NCBI GenBank assembly: GCA_947846985.1
Contig: CANTUZ010000005.1
Location: 7,764,501-7,828,500, forward strand
Length of the DNA: 64,000 nucleotides
From: Fratercula arctica
Taxonomy: Eukaryota > Chordata > Aves > Charadriiformes > Alcidae
Reading direction: 5' to 3'
The position numbers and the translations under genes were made by a program. Numbering within the stretch: position 1 is the stretch's first letter; each line of letters opens with the position of its first letter. Shown in pieces: positions 1 to 12,506 of this stretch. The notes beneath the pieces were generated by a model. The model was given only the letters and a program-made list of their open reading frames with translations. It had not been told where the DNA came from and did not search any database.

Positions 1-1899
1 AAACACTCAGCTGCAGAAATCAGGAAGTGACATTTATGTTTTCATTTTCACTGAAGAAATTACGTTTATAGTCTTGTGGTCCAAAATTAGAACACGTTGA
101 AATAAGTGTGACCCCAAGTGTGCAAAAGTAGGAAAACTTGAGAAAAGGAAACCACCTCAATATTCATTACTGTTAAAAGTTAAGATTTTTAAAAACATAT
201 GTGATTTTAGGATTTGGATTGGTAATATTGCACATAACTCCGGCGTGGTATATCTGAATGCAGGCATTTTACATTCTGGCAATTCATACCAGTCATGAAT
301 GGAGCTGACAAATATGTTATTTTCTGGAGTTCCACTGGAATTGAAGCTGACAAACTATTTTTACTAGGAATTCTGATTTTAAATCACAGCCTCAAAGGAA
401 AAGGTTAATTGGTCCTCTATAAAATCCAGTCTTCTATCACATAAGCAGTTGTGACTAGCAAATTGAGATGTTTTATAATTTTCTGTTAATTTAGAAGCAC
501 CAATCCTGTGCTACATGTGCATCTTACACCTGACACGAAGTATAAAATATTAACAAAGGGAAAAAACAAACCAACCCAACACCCAAACTCTACTGACTTT
601 TATAGTAAAGATTTTAAAGGAGGAATAGTAATGACTTGAAGGACACATGTTTCAGCAAAACCAATATACTTTTACACTGCTCTCAAGCTGTTGAACCATA
701 GAAGCCAGGTTTAACTAAAAAGGAAATCTTCAGAGGCCTCTTCTGCTGAGTTGTATTACATTGTGGTAACAGACTGAGTTTTAATTTTAGTCTGTAGATA
801 GATGCAACCTGAAACACAACACCATTGTCAAAAAAGAGCACGTGCTTTGTTGCTGTACCTTTGCCTCTTTGTAATAGTAGAGGTTTTACGTCAGAGACTA
901 ATGTTTCATCGTATTAAATATTTACCAACAATCTATTGGCCATATGTCATAGAGTTTGCATGGTGACAGGCTCAGTATTCGTCACCTTTTCAAGACGATT
1001 CGGTTAAATCTGCAGTGTTATACAGGTTCACAAAGCCCTTTCAGTAACCCAGGTTTTTGTTCTTTGTACTGTCTTTGCTAAACCGGCGTCAGTATCGCAT
1101 TTGTGCTCTGTTGAAATGGTTCTCAGGAATGAGCTTTTCAGGACTTTTCTGTGGGGTACCATGCAAGATGTCAGGATTCCTGTCTCAAGTACGGTTTATC
1201 TGACAGTATTTGTCTTCAAATATATTCTAAGTGTGGAGACACTTTCCATATGGAAACATTATTAGTCAAATGTTATAATAATACTTAAAAAGCTCTTTCC
1301 ATTCTTCTGTTGTTAGGATTATTCACCGATCTGGTTCCTTTTATATGCTATTGCAGAATAATCAACTAAAATGATGGAAATTATCACAGGTTAAGGTTTT
1401 GTAAGCTTTGGATAAGGTTCATGCTTTGAGTACAGGGACGGGGGAACGCTCAATATACTTTTTAAAGCTAAATGTCTTTTTTGTTTAACATATTATATTT
1501 TCAAGACCCTCACAGTATACTTCCGTCATCTTGTCTAAATTTAATTATTTTCTGTGTTTTCTGATGCAGAATAACTTTTATGTAAGATGGTAAATTATGA
1601 TAGTACTAATTACAATTAATTGTAAGTTATTAACAGCTTCTAATTTCTGTAATTGCGTATGATATATTTATTGTATAAACAGGAATGTTTGCATATTGTA
1701 ATGATGAAAACTGATTAGATCTCAAGATAAAAATGTATATTAGTGTAATTAAGAATGCCAAAATATAAGTTATGAACAACAAGCAACAGATAATTAAGTG
1801 ACATGCAAGACAATGTCTTTGATTACCAGAAAGAAAAGGAAGCACTTCAAAGAATAGATTGCTTCCATGATGTACCTATTCAAAGTAAGGCTCTCACAA
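1..1899. other. Unique AT-rich non-coding DNA
   Basis: I see no recognisable repeat, RNA gene or coding exon here. The sequence is AT-rich, CpG-poor and has only short homopolymers. The short open frames have no splice-site support and no domain I recognise. It is best read as intron or intergenic DNA. Confidence 0.6.
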
Positions 1900-2395
1900 T
1901 TGTTTCTGTCTCTAATATCATGATAGAGCTATGCCTACTCCACCATCGGGGCATGCCACCTAGGGAGATTCAAAGTGCCCTGCTGCCGAACATGATCCCT
2001 AGCTCCTTGCCCACTAGTACAAGTTCCTCTTTGTCCATCACACGATCAACAGAGTTGCAGATGTATGGACAGGAGTAACTGCAGGTCTGAGTAGTCTGTC
2101 AGACAGCAGAAACTCTCAGTGCCTACCAGGCCAACACTGCACATTCATCTACCTGATCCCTAGAAGATTATTTAAGGATAAAGAGTGCTTTTCGTCCCAT
2201 TGTCAGTCTGTATTGCAGGTCATAGTTGGATGGGAAGTCAGGCTGACACAGGTACTTTCATTTCCATTTCTTCAATACCTTGGTCAAAGCTGCTGAGTCA
2301 GCGTAGAGGACTCAATAGTCTGGGTCAAACAAAGGGGCGCAGAAGTTGTACTGTGACACACAGAGAGAGCTGCCCTGACACTTGACCTCTTTTTT
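1900..2395. other. Higher-GC, CpG-containing unique segment
   Basis: This stretch has more G+C and more CpG (for example in CATCGGGG, GCCGAAC, CACGATC, AGCGTAG, GGCGCAG) than the flanking sequence. Two short plus-strand open frames lie in it (about 91 codons from 1803 and 66 codons from 2185), with no recognisable domain. It could be an old transposon or LTR remnant, a non-coding exon, or chance. I do not assign a function. Confidence 0.3.
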
Positions 2396-5300
2396 TTGTG
2401 GCTAAACACTAGGCAATAAATCAACTTTTATGCTCTGCGAGACATGTTGGATACAAAGACTTCTATGGCATGCAGTGAAATTAAGTAATATTTTTGCTTT
2501 AGGGTTTTCCCTTTTTTTTTTTTTTTTTAAGCTTCTATGGCACTTACAGACATTTAAGAAATATCAAAACAAAATTAATAGCCACTGGATGACTGAGACG
2601 TGATTAACAAAACAGTTAAAGGTATTACTGCTACTCAGATCTCTGGCCATCAACAAATCTGGTTTTGCTTTGTTGCATGCTATGAGGACTTGAAAAAGCA
2701 GACAATAAGAGTATAGCTGAAACTGAAACTGTTTGTTGTGCTGAATTACAGGGAAGCGTTCTTGTCAGCTAGATTTGTTCTACCTTCTAGAAGGGAATGT
2801 TGTACCAGGACCAGTTTGTAAGACGTTGTTCAAAATTATGTCCTGAAAAAATGGTGTCTTATTTGGATTTTTATTAAAAAAAAAACCCACTCAAAACCAG
2901 AGGGAAGGCTAAGTGCCTTTAATGAAAGGCTTAATTAATTGAAAAAAATTAGATTTAAAGGGTTTTAACCTTGATTGTAACAGGACAATTGACCTCATTT
3001 TGACTTCCATGTTATTAGCAACTCAATGCTAATATCATTACATAATATTTTTTACTACAAAGTATTCTTTACCACCATCGTCGCCACAGCGGTAGTAAAA
3101 CTCAATAGCACTGGGCTTAAATGCAATCATTGAAAAGCATGTTTTGATATGGTTTTCACAGCCAAGGCAGGTAATATTCAAAGAAAATGAGAAACATTTA
3201 AGAGCATTCTGGGTAGTGAGTCAGTCTGTATAGTAGTTGAATATCACCACCCTCCACAAAAAATTACTGTGATTCTAATTATAAAGTAAGTTTGTGGCAA
3301 CCCCTCCATGGAGGTGTTAATAGGGTATGATGAGAGGTACTTTACAAAGACAGTGTATGAATAGTTTAGGTATTCTCACCACAGTAATAGCATGTATCTC
3401 TCCTCACAATCTGAACAGTGCTTTTTTTTGACTCAAGTAGGAGGAATGGATTTTCTTCAGACAATAACCAGTTAGGCAAATGAACAAAAGGAGTTATATG
3501 CAGATAAGGGTATCTTTAAATTTTTCTTTTACAATTTACTGTTTGTTAACAGGCAGATTAGATACTTTACACTTTAGCTGACCGGTTCTAAACTATGAAG
3601 AGTAAAAGCACAACGTTTAAATGAAACCGTCTATATCTATAAATAATAATATCCTTAGTATAGCTCACTTTTCTATGGTGGAAAAAATAGCTAGCTGCAA
3701 AAAGCTAAGTAACTAAATCAGTTAAAATTTTGAGTTTAGCTTGGCAACTCTACAATGCAGGCTTGTTCCTCCTCCTCTTTAAATTACAGAATAAGGGCAG
3801 ATGACGACCTGACTCATGAATGAGTCTTCTGATGGAACTAGATGCTCTGGAGACAGTCGTCTTTGGTGCTTGGGTCAGCTAAATGTTGCAAGACATAAGT
3901 TAGTAAAACTGACATGGAGCATGGTGAATGTGGTTTGAGAAAAATAAAAAATCCTCAGCAGGATTTGATGTCTAAATCTATTAAAAAAAAAAGAAAAATG
4001 CAACACCTGTAAAGTGCTTCTTTTTCACATTGTGTTCAGGGGCAAAATTACTGATATACAATTAGATTAAAGAAGTAAAAAAAAACCCTGGTTACCTGTG
4101 AAAATAAATCTGAAAAACATTGTTTAAAACTATTTTTTAAATTTAGTTTATATAAAAAAGGGAAAAGCCACAAAGATATAACTTTTTTTGCAAACAGATT
4201 CCTCTCTGAATGAGGGCCATTTTAAAATCAATAATAAAACAAAAACTTAAATGGCTACCAATCAGTTTCCTGCAGTAGGCAGGAGATGAGATAAATTCAA
4301 TTTTCCCTGTCATCTGAGAAAACTCATTTATAAATTTTCTGTTTGCTTGTTGAGTTTCTTTTCTCTGTGTCTGAAGCCCTTTTTTTTTAGTATTCTGAAC
4401 TGCTCATGAATCCCCAGAGCTTTTTGTTTCTTAGCTGCTTAATCTTTAGATATAGCTGATGAATATTGCCATAGGTAATCAGAAGCATTCTCCACTGCTT
4501 GTTTCTTTCAGGCCTGCAACTAGAAGCCCTAAGGAGTGGGCTGGGCAGGGCTCTTCTTCCAGCTGGCTGAGACCCAGGTGTTTGGTGTTAGGAGATGCCC
4601 CTGGGAAAGATGAAAGGTATGAGCAGTGAAAGGAGGGGGAAGGTGGGGACTCAGCAGGGGATTGTGGACCAGGTTGTAGCAGCTCTGAGGAGCTGTGAGA
4701 GGAAGAAGTCATTCAAGATAATAGTTAAAGTAGGAGGTTTGTAAAGCCCCTGAGCTAGAAGGAGAAGTTTATGGCCCTGGGCAAGACAATGAACTTACTG
4801 CTTTGTTACAGAAAGAGAGATGTAGTTACTCTGAGACAGCTGAAAGTGAGGAAGTATTTATTTTAAGAGTTTGGAGTATAAATAAACCGCTTCCAGAATT
4901 CAAAAGATACCTGAAAGTCTATCTAAAGTCACGAAAGTGTGCCCCGGCTTGGTGCTTATCTGCTGGGAAGCAGTATTAGAACAATCTGTCTTCCCCTACT
5001 TCATTCATTTCTGATGCCCACAGCAATCAATGAAGGACAGAAAGGTCTTGTGCATGCCAGGTGCACAATTCAATAATCATCCTCCCACAAAGGAGGTTCA
5101 ACTCCTTCTTTGTTGCCAAGGCTCAGGGAATAGAGTGTACGATGAAGTACAATAGCTTTCTTCGTAAATTGTATGTCTGTATCTCTTTCAGTATATAACG
5201 ATGTAGTGTAACGTTTCTGTAGCTGGGAGAGTGAGTAGCTTTTTCCAAACCTGTAAGAGCTATTCCAAATCAATTCCTAAGTGTTAGAGTGATTCAACCC

Positions 5301-6364
5301 TCACCTTCTCTGCCAGTGTATGAAGCGTCAGCAGCCATGTATGCTTTGAGTTCTTGCCAAGTGCACTTATGATTCAGGAGGATATAGCAAGGAAAAATGG
5401 CTTCATGGCTGTTGCATATTAAAAAAGACCTTGAGAATTTTGTATGGGAAGAATTAAGTTGACTGCAGTGTCACCTGTCATGTGCTCCAGCCTCAAATTG
5501 TCTGAAGAGCTGTGTTTGTGAAGAAGTACAACAGTTCAGCAATGTAAAAAATTAATATCTGGGGTCCTTTTTTCTTTATAATGTGAAGAAAAACATATCT
5601 GAGCAAGAGTATTTCTAGCATTTGCTATGTGCCACTCTTTCAAAACTCTATTTTCTCTGAAGAATATGTGACAAAACTTTGGTGTATAACAGGATAAACT
5701 AAAATAACAAAAAAGGAAATTTCAGAAGCATCGAAAATGTTGTATATCCCCGCTAATATGTCAGTTCATTTCAAGTTTCCAAAAATAGCAAGCAACTTAA
5801 AATCAATTATTATTATTTCTGCCCCTTGCAGAATTCTATAAAAATAGTTTTCACAACGTGCAACAGGAAAGCCCTGCCATGCTCTCCCTGGTGATTTGGA
5901 ATGCTCATGTGCAATTGACTTGCCTTTGTCTCAAGGGAATTTTGATTCGAGCCATGAAATAATGGGTGAACCAGCATTTGTTTCCTTCCCCAAACAGTGA
6001 ATGTTTTGAATTATTGGCATTTATATTTTGAGAGAGTATATGCATGAATGTAAGAGAAAGGATCATTTAATTGGCTTAGAAGAGGTACTCTATGGACAGA
6101 TTTTTTATTTTTTTAATGATCTAAGCCACAGATAAATCTTCAAAGCAAAGAATGGTAACAGAATCTACCTCTAAATTTTATTATTAGATTTTATGATAGT
6201 GTGTTAATGTGAAGCTTTCAGTTCAAATATCAGAGAAGCTGAAATGAGTGAAATATAGACCTAGTGTAAGGTCCTCTCTTGTCAGATTGTTGAGAGAAGT
6301 GCAAGTTGTAAAGTAATGTGCAGTTTTCCTCTTACAGATGTGGGAACTGTCATTATTCATTTAA

Positions 6365-6379
6365 GGGGGGGGGGGGGGG
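6365..6379 (+). repeat. Poly-G homopolymer (15 G)
   Basis: An uninterrupted run of 15 G follows TTAA. Runs of this length are uncommon in vertebrate DNA and slip easily in replication and sequencing, so the exact length is uncertain. Confidence 0.9.
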
Positions 6380-6771
6380 AAACAACCTCAAAACTATAAG
6401 CCAGAAAGTCATCTAGGGCAAAATTATTTCCCTGAAAAAATGTCATGCTGTGATAATTGTAGCCTCTTGAGAAATGGGAGTTTATAAAAGAATTGTTGAC
6501 AGATCTTTTGCAATTGGGTACTTCAGTTCTTCATTTTGTTCTATTCCTAGACATGAAAAGTATCTGTTTCAAGAACTTAATTCACAAATTGGTCTGCTTT
6601 GAAATGTTAAAGTCTAGCAAAATATGCTAACACAAAAGAACGTTTATTTGTAGAATCAGATAAAGAATGTTAATAATAGAGTTGCTTGAAACTCTTTATT
6701 AAACATGAATCAGAAGCTATAAATTCCTTTTTCCAAACACAGTTTTTGTTTTAGGATTGGCTTTTTTTTTT

Positions 6772-6800
6772 GGGGGGGGGGTGGGGGTGGGGAGGAGGGG
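6772..6800 (+). repeat. G-rich tract with G-quadruplex potential
   Basis: After a T-run come successive G-runs of 10, 5, 4, 2 and 4 separated by single T or A residues. This satisfies the canonical pattern of four G-runs of at least three with short loops. It lies about 400 bp from another poly-G run. Confidence 0.85.
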
Positions 6801-8541
6801 AGATCCTTTCTTGTGAAAATGAAGCTTCTGTATGTTTTTAGAACTCTGTATGTGTATATATAGACAACTTCATAAGAAATATTTTCGCTTAAAAATGATT
6901 AGTAATTTAATGGTAGCTCTATGTATTGCAGCCAATGCTTTGAAAACAACTTCATCTTGACAGTGATAATAAAATTTTGTTCTTGTGTAGAGAGCATATA
7001 TTAAATAACTATAGTAAGAGCACAGAAATTAGTATTTTGGGTTTACATGCGATTCTTTTTGTTACTGTGTTGCAATAGATTCTAGTTGCCTGCAAGTCCC
7101 ATCGCTGCCCTACAGCGCACACATGTTTTTCATGAAGCATAATTGATTTCTTGCACCTGGTTGAAATCTCCAGTGGAAGACAGAAATTAGGAAATTATGC
7201 TGTCTGCATGCAATGGTAGTTTACTGCAAAACAGCAACAGCAAAATGGTAAGTAAACTATATTTTTTATGGTGATGGGCTTTTTTTGTGTGTGTCTATTT
7301 TAGAACTATGTTGTAGTATGGGGTACAGTGTAGATTTTTTTCTCTAACTAATGTAGAATTTCTGGAGAAGTAATTTTCTAGCAAAGTTTCAATTTAGTTT
7401 AGTAGTGGTTCACCTAGAAGAAAAAACTCTGAGACTTAAAAAGAGTATTTAAAATGAAATCTCTGCTATAACAATCATTGCACTTTGTCAGAGGGTAAGA
7501 AATTGTGTCTTGTAATAGAAAGGGTTTGTTAGATAAGATCTAAGCAGTTTTATGAGACTGAATTTTCTGTTTGGTTATAGTAAGGCAGAATTCTGAAGTG
7601 TGGCCTTCAGCAACAACACATTTCCAAGATGAAAGAAAGATTTAGTAGCTCAAATTTGTAAAGTTAACTCCTGGTTTTTTTGTTTTTGGGTTTTTTTTTT
7701 ATCTCCTTGGGATTTCTTTGTAACACTGTGTTTTCTTAACTTCTGCTCGGTGTTTGTGTAATAAGACTTGTAAATGTCTATGATTCTGTATGGTAAAAAT
7801 GGTCTCTAAATAGTGATTATGTTGTATTATTGAAGGAGAACATGCCAATTAATCCTAAATTCACATGAAACTGCAAGAAAAAAAATCTTGCCTAGCTTAT
7901 GGTTAGTAAGAAATCGGCTGAAGGTGGGTGGGCATGGAGCTGCTTTTCACTGTGGTATGTAAGAGGCAGAAAACAGCTGCTAGCTTGGTGCTGTATGCTA
8001 CGTAGAGTTTCCCTCTTTTGTTCCTATAGTGTAGGTGATATAAAAGGACCAAAGAAAGATGAGTCCAGGCTGCTCTCTGCAAGAAAGTAGCATGTTGTAT
8101 GCTTTATCTAAAACTGTTGAAGTCATGCCACGGCCTAGGAAAGAATTCCATAGTTAAGGTGCTAAAAAATATAAGAGCAAGATTAAGCATAACTCTGTAT
8201 CCACTGAGTCAAAGTCGTGTATGACTCAACAGACTCGATGTTTGTCTGTGTATGTGTATATATATATAAAAATATATTTGGGAAACTTCTTGGTTTTGAA
8301 ACTTTGATATCCTTTCTCTTGGATTTATTTTTTAAACATTTAGTGGTTTGGGTTTTTTCCCGTGACTTTTCGTACAGTTGATGTTTCATTTTTCTTAAAG
8401 CTTAAAAGGCTAAGACTAGGTGTTGGATATTGGTTGATACCCTTTCTTTTCTAAAAAGAAATGTCTCCTTTTTGTGTTGGAAGTTTAAAATTCCAAAGGC
8501 AATGCTTTGGAAATGGATACATTTTTGCAAATAGAAGATGA

Positions 8542-8559
8542 TTTTTTTTTTTTTTTTTT
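8542..8559 (+). repeat. Poly-T run (18 T)
   Basis: A simple homopolymer followed directly by AAAATCAT. No adjacent LINE or SINE body is recognisable, so it is probably a slippage tract. Confidence 0.85.
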
Positions 8560-10882
8560 AAAATCATATTCCTTAAACTTAGTTTTGAATTTAAAAGACA
8601 TGTTGAAACATAGATTATTTTTTTAAATCAACTTAAATCATCTTAGTAACAGTAAATAATATTTTAGTTTACAGAAACTCCTAAACTATAGGAATCATTA
8701 CTTGAAATACCTTATACATAGCTACTTGCCAACTCCATAACCAGAACAGTTATCCCTTAAGGTACAAGAGGTAATTATAATAGAATGTACAATGTGTTAT
8801 TTAAGATCACTACAAAACTGACAATACTTGATGGGTAACCCCTCATTTCAGTAGAGATTTGATTGGTATACTTTCTGTTCAGGCTCACTTTCATCGGCTG
8901 GAGCTTGAACCTGTAGCTTCAGGCCTGGCATTTAGTTGAGTACACTCTGACAGAAAATTAGACTCTTAATTAGTTGTGAAGGTATAAAAAAGACTATATA
9001 GCAACAACACTGCATTAATGCACAGTTTATCCTCTAACCAGGGGTTCCCAATGTCTTATAATTCAAAACATCTGAAAACCAGGAAAATTAACATTGCATG
9101 TTTGTGTTTTTTACACATGAAATGTGGCCATAGGTGGATGCTGGATTTAAATATTAATTAAGAGTTTAAATGGGCTTGATTAGTGTTAACTGTTGAGAAA
9201 AGCATTAATGACAGCAGCAGTGAAAATTTACAGTTAAATAACAGTTAATGGAAAGAGAAGGATCTCATATGTGCCTAATGCAGGGTTCTAACCTTCCTCT
9301 AGCACTTGGAACTAGTCATGTAAGAGGACAAGGCTCAAATAAATAGGCATGACCAAGAGTCATTATTCCTTTATCAATTCTTGGCCATTAACTCAGTAAA
9401 GTTCCAATGGGTTCTGTACATCTTACTTTGTATTTCAGTGTATAAAAAGCTGCCTTCAAAATATACTAGTTTGGACAAAATAAATTAAAGAGTCTTCAAT
9501 ATTTATGCATAACCAAAGCATGGGTATCTTCATTTAAGTAGCTCCCAAGTAATGAAAATCATCATAGTCTAAATACTAAATAAAAGTATACAATTACCTA
9601 CACAATCATGAGGGAGAAAATACCATGTGCTACTGGATCTTCTTTAGTCCTTTGTGAAGAAGGAGAGTTGCTTGCCAGTAATTTATAGAAAATTGTAAAT
9701 TTTCATTCCTAATTTAAGATTTTCCACTTCAATTCTGTTTCAAAAAGTTCCATGTCTCAGAATATTAATTGTCTCTGAGCATTAGAAAGCTTTTGGAATA
9801 GCTTTTCTTACTCCATGTGTTATTAAGTTTATCATAGTCAAGTGCTCTTCAATGTCCCAAGCCTCATAACTTCAAGAGTTTTTGTCACCTTTTACAGTAG
9901 TTCATACAATTCTTACGGTTAGTCAGCGTAACACAAGGAGAGGTGAACTGTGATGTTGAGTAGAGTTCCTGGAAAAATATGACCAAGTGGCCAAAGAATT
10001 TAGTTTATAAAAGAAAAAACTCCTAGCCTGTTAGCAATGAGTAAGAAGCAAGCCTGCAGATGAAGAGCTAAGCATAGGGATTGGACTTTTTTTATTTTCT
10101 GTATATCACTTAAGTCACTGCTTTTCTTTGTAGTGCAACTTCTTGGGGCGTCCTTAATTAAATTTATGTAGAAACAGCTGTGAGCGGAGAGTCTGTGTGC
10201 TTAGAGTCTATGTTTCTAAAGGTAGAGGATTGTTTAAAAGCAGGAAATTTAACTATCCGAGTCACTGGAAGCTTGCACCTTTTAAGAGTGTCCCCTTCCC
10301 TTGCACGATATTTTTAATGATGAATTTAGTGAGAAGTTCATTCTTTGTAGTCTGGCAGTAGATGATGTAGTTAAAAGGAAAATAGTTGATGTCCTGAAAG
10401 AGCTAAATTATGTGATCTAACTGAGCAGAAATAATTGAGTAATTGTAGAGAGGCAATAGGGGAGCTGCAGATAGCTTAATAGACGTCATCAGTCGGAGAA
10501 GAAAGCACTGTACAACAAACATGGCATGGTGTTTGTGATCTGTCTGCACTGAAAGAGGGATTAAGAGCTGGATCCAGTACACTAGTGTATTTGCAGCTGC
10601 AGGCAAAGACATAATCACCTTGGCTTTTTCCAAGTATCTTCTTAAGAGGAAAGTCTGAGATACTATTGTTATTAGCAAATTAATGTTGTCTTAAGAAAAA
10701 CTTGCTTTCAAAATAGATTATATGGGGATGAAATGATGTTCACCCTTAGAGACTCATAAACACGTACTTTCAAATTCAATTCTCCTATCTGTTTCATGCG
10801 TGCTTCTAATACTGCCAGCATGTTTGTAGCTTGTACCTCAGAAATTCCTCAATGTGAGGAAATTCTGAAAGTGTAATGGAAG

Positions 10883-11633
10883 ATCATAGAATCATAGAAT
10901 TGTCAGGGTTGGAAGGGACCTTAAAGATCATCTAGCTCCAACCCCCCTGCCATGGGCAGGGACACCTCCCACTAGATCAGGTTGCTCAGAGCCCCATTCA
11001 GCCTGGCCTTAAAAACTTCCAGGGATGGGGCTTCCGCCACCTCTCTGGGCAACCTGTTCCAGTGTCTCACCACCCTCATGGTGAAAAACTTCTTCCTAAC
11101 GTCCAGTCTGAATCGACCCATCTCCAGTTTTAATCCATTCCCTCTAGTTCTACCATTACCCGACATCCTAAAAAGTCCCTCACCAGCTTTCCTGTAGGCC
11201 CCCTTAAGATACTGGCAGGCCACTACAAGGTCTCCTCGGAGCCTTCTTTTCTCCAGACTGAACAACCCCAACTCCCTCAGTCTGTCCTCATCGGAGAGGT
11301 GCTCCAGCCCTCTGATCATCCTCGTGGCCCTTCTCTGGACACGTTCCAGCACGTCCATATCTCTCTTGTCGTAGGGGCTCCAGAACTGGACACAGTACTC
11401 CAGGTGGGGTCTCACAAGAGTAGAGCGGGGGGGGAATCACCTCCCTCGCCCTGCTGGCCACGTTTCTCCTGACACAGCCCAGGATACAATTGGCTTTCTG
11501 GGCTGCTAGTGCACACTGACGGCTCATGTTGAGCCTCTTGTCTACCAGCACCCCCAAGTCCTTTTCTTCAGGGCTGCTCTCAAGCCAGTCACTGCCCAGC
11601 CTATATCGGTGCTTGGGATTGCCCTGACCCAGA
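10883..11633 (-). mobile_element. CR1 LINE, 5'-truncated, young subfamily
   Basis: On the minus strand this is a CR1 3' end. The plus strand begins with two ATCATAGA units, the reverse complement of the ATTCTATG octamer, followed by the GGTTGGAAGGGACC motif. The body encodes the C-terminal part of the CR1 ORF2 polyprotein downstream of the reverse-transcriptase active site. Readable landmarks are [23 protein letters not shown] and [16 protein letters not shown], with the longest clean piece at 10972-11415. Near 11424-11435 a G-run differs from the related copy at 37.5-38.8 kb and breaks the frame. The match to that copy stops at about 11633, where CR1 similarity ends abruptly (usual 5' truncation). 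It is inactive: only about 750 bp of an element normally several kb long. Confidence 0.95.
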
Positions 11634-12060
11634 GCGGCTTTTCTCAAGGCTTTACATTTCCAGGCATGCAGGTATCGAAGTGTTCTATAAGAATTTTCAT
11701 ATATACCATTAAAAGTGAAATAACCTGGTGGGGTTGGGGATGGAAGACAAAAATGAAACAAAGATTTAAATACTTGAGCCACTTGAATGTTCCTAAAAGC
11801 TGTTGAGAACACCCTAATTTCATTTTATGACAAAAAAAAAAAAAGATATTGCAGTGTGTTGTTGTTTTAGCAAAAGTGCACAACAATTGTTAAATAGTGT
11901 TAAACTGGAAATTCTGAAAAGGTTTTTGAATGAAGTCTATAGCTTTATTAATTATGACAATCTCACAGTTATCAAAATGGTATTGTGAATTTTTTAGTGT
12001 GAAAATTTCCAAATAGAATCTACCTATTAAGGAATAATTGTATCATTTTGCATGCTGCCT
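11634..12060. other. Unique spacer between two CR1 copies
   Basis: AT-rich single-copy-looking sequence with a short A-run near 11830. No gene or additional repeat is recognised. Confidence 0.6.
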
Positions 12061-12081
12061 AAAAAAAAAAAAAAAAAAAAA
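12061..12081 (+). repeat. Poly-A run (21 A)
   Basis: An uninterrupted A-run directly upstream of the 5' boundary of the plus-strand CR1 fragment. CR1 elements normally do not carry poly-A, and here it lies on the 5' side. It may mark the pre-existing insertion site or a separate slippage tract. Confidence 0.85.
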
Positions 12082-12084
12082 TTG

Positions 12085-12506
12085 TGGATGACTGCTCCTA
12101 TGAACGCAGGCTGAGGGAGCTAAGGTTGTTCAGCCTGGAGAAGAGAAAGCTTTGGGGAGACCTTATAGCAGCCTTCCAGTACTTAAAGGGGGCCTACAGG
12201 AAAGAAGGAGAGGGACCTTTAACAAGGGCAGGTAGTGACAGGACAAGGCTTTAAACTGAAAGAGGGTAGATTTAGATTAGAAAGAAAGAAGAAATTCTTT
12301 ACTGTGAGGGTGGTGAGACACTGGAACAGGCTGCCCAGAGAAGTTGTGGATGCCCCAGCCCTGGAGGTGTTCGAGGCCAGGTTGGATGGTGCTTTGAGCA
12401 ACCTGGTCTAGTGAAAGGTGTCCCTGCTCATGACAGGGGGGTTGAAACTAGGTGGTCTTTAAGGTCCCTTCCAAACTAAACCATTTTATGACACAATTCT
12501 ATGATA
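12085..12506 (+). mobile_element. CR1 LINE 3' fragment, older copy
   Basis: A plus-strand CR1 fragment. It begins in the conserved block around CTCCTATGAACGCAGGCTG and runs through the ORF2 C-terminus (GAGGGTGGTGAGACACTGG block). It ends in the typical CR1 tail AGGTCCCTTCCAAACTAAACC followed by ACAATTCTATGATA. Small indels disrupt the frame, and the sequence differs more from the CR1 copies at 10.9 and 37.5 kb than those differ from each other. That suggests an older insertion or another subfamily. It lies tail-outward relative to the minus-strand CR1 about 450 bp upstream. Confidence 0.93.

Larger units (their letters stand above)
2396..10882. other. Long unique AT-rich tract without a recognisable gene
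   Basis: Apart from homopolymers and the poly-G tracts listed separately, I find nothing assignable. A GC-richer patch near 4480-4710 carries a 77-codon minus-strand open frame but no matching splice sites. Scattered TAAT-rich blocks around 5820-6100 and 9120-9250 have the look of conserved non-coding DNA, but this cannot be judged without an alignment. Confidence 0.55.

Noticed and set aside
11288..11886. 174- and 80-codon minus-strand open frames crossing the CR1 5' boundary
   Set aside because: They join unrelated flanking sequence to CR1 coding sequence. Without splice or start support this is read-through chance.
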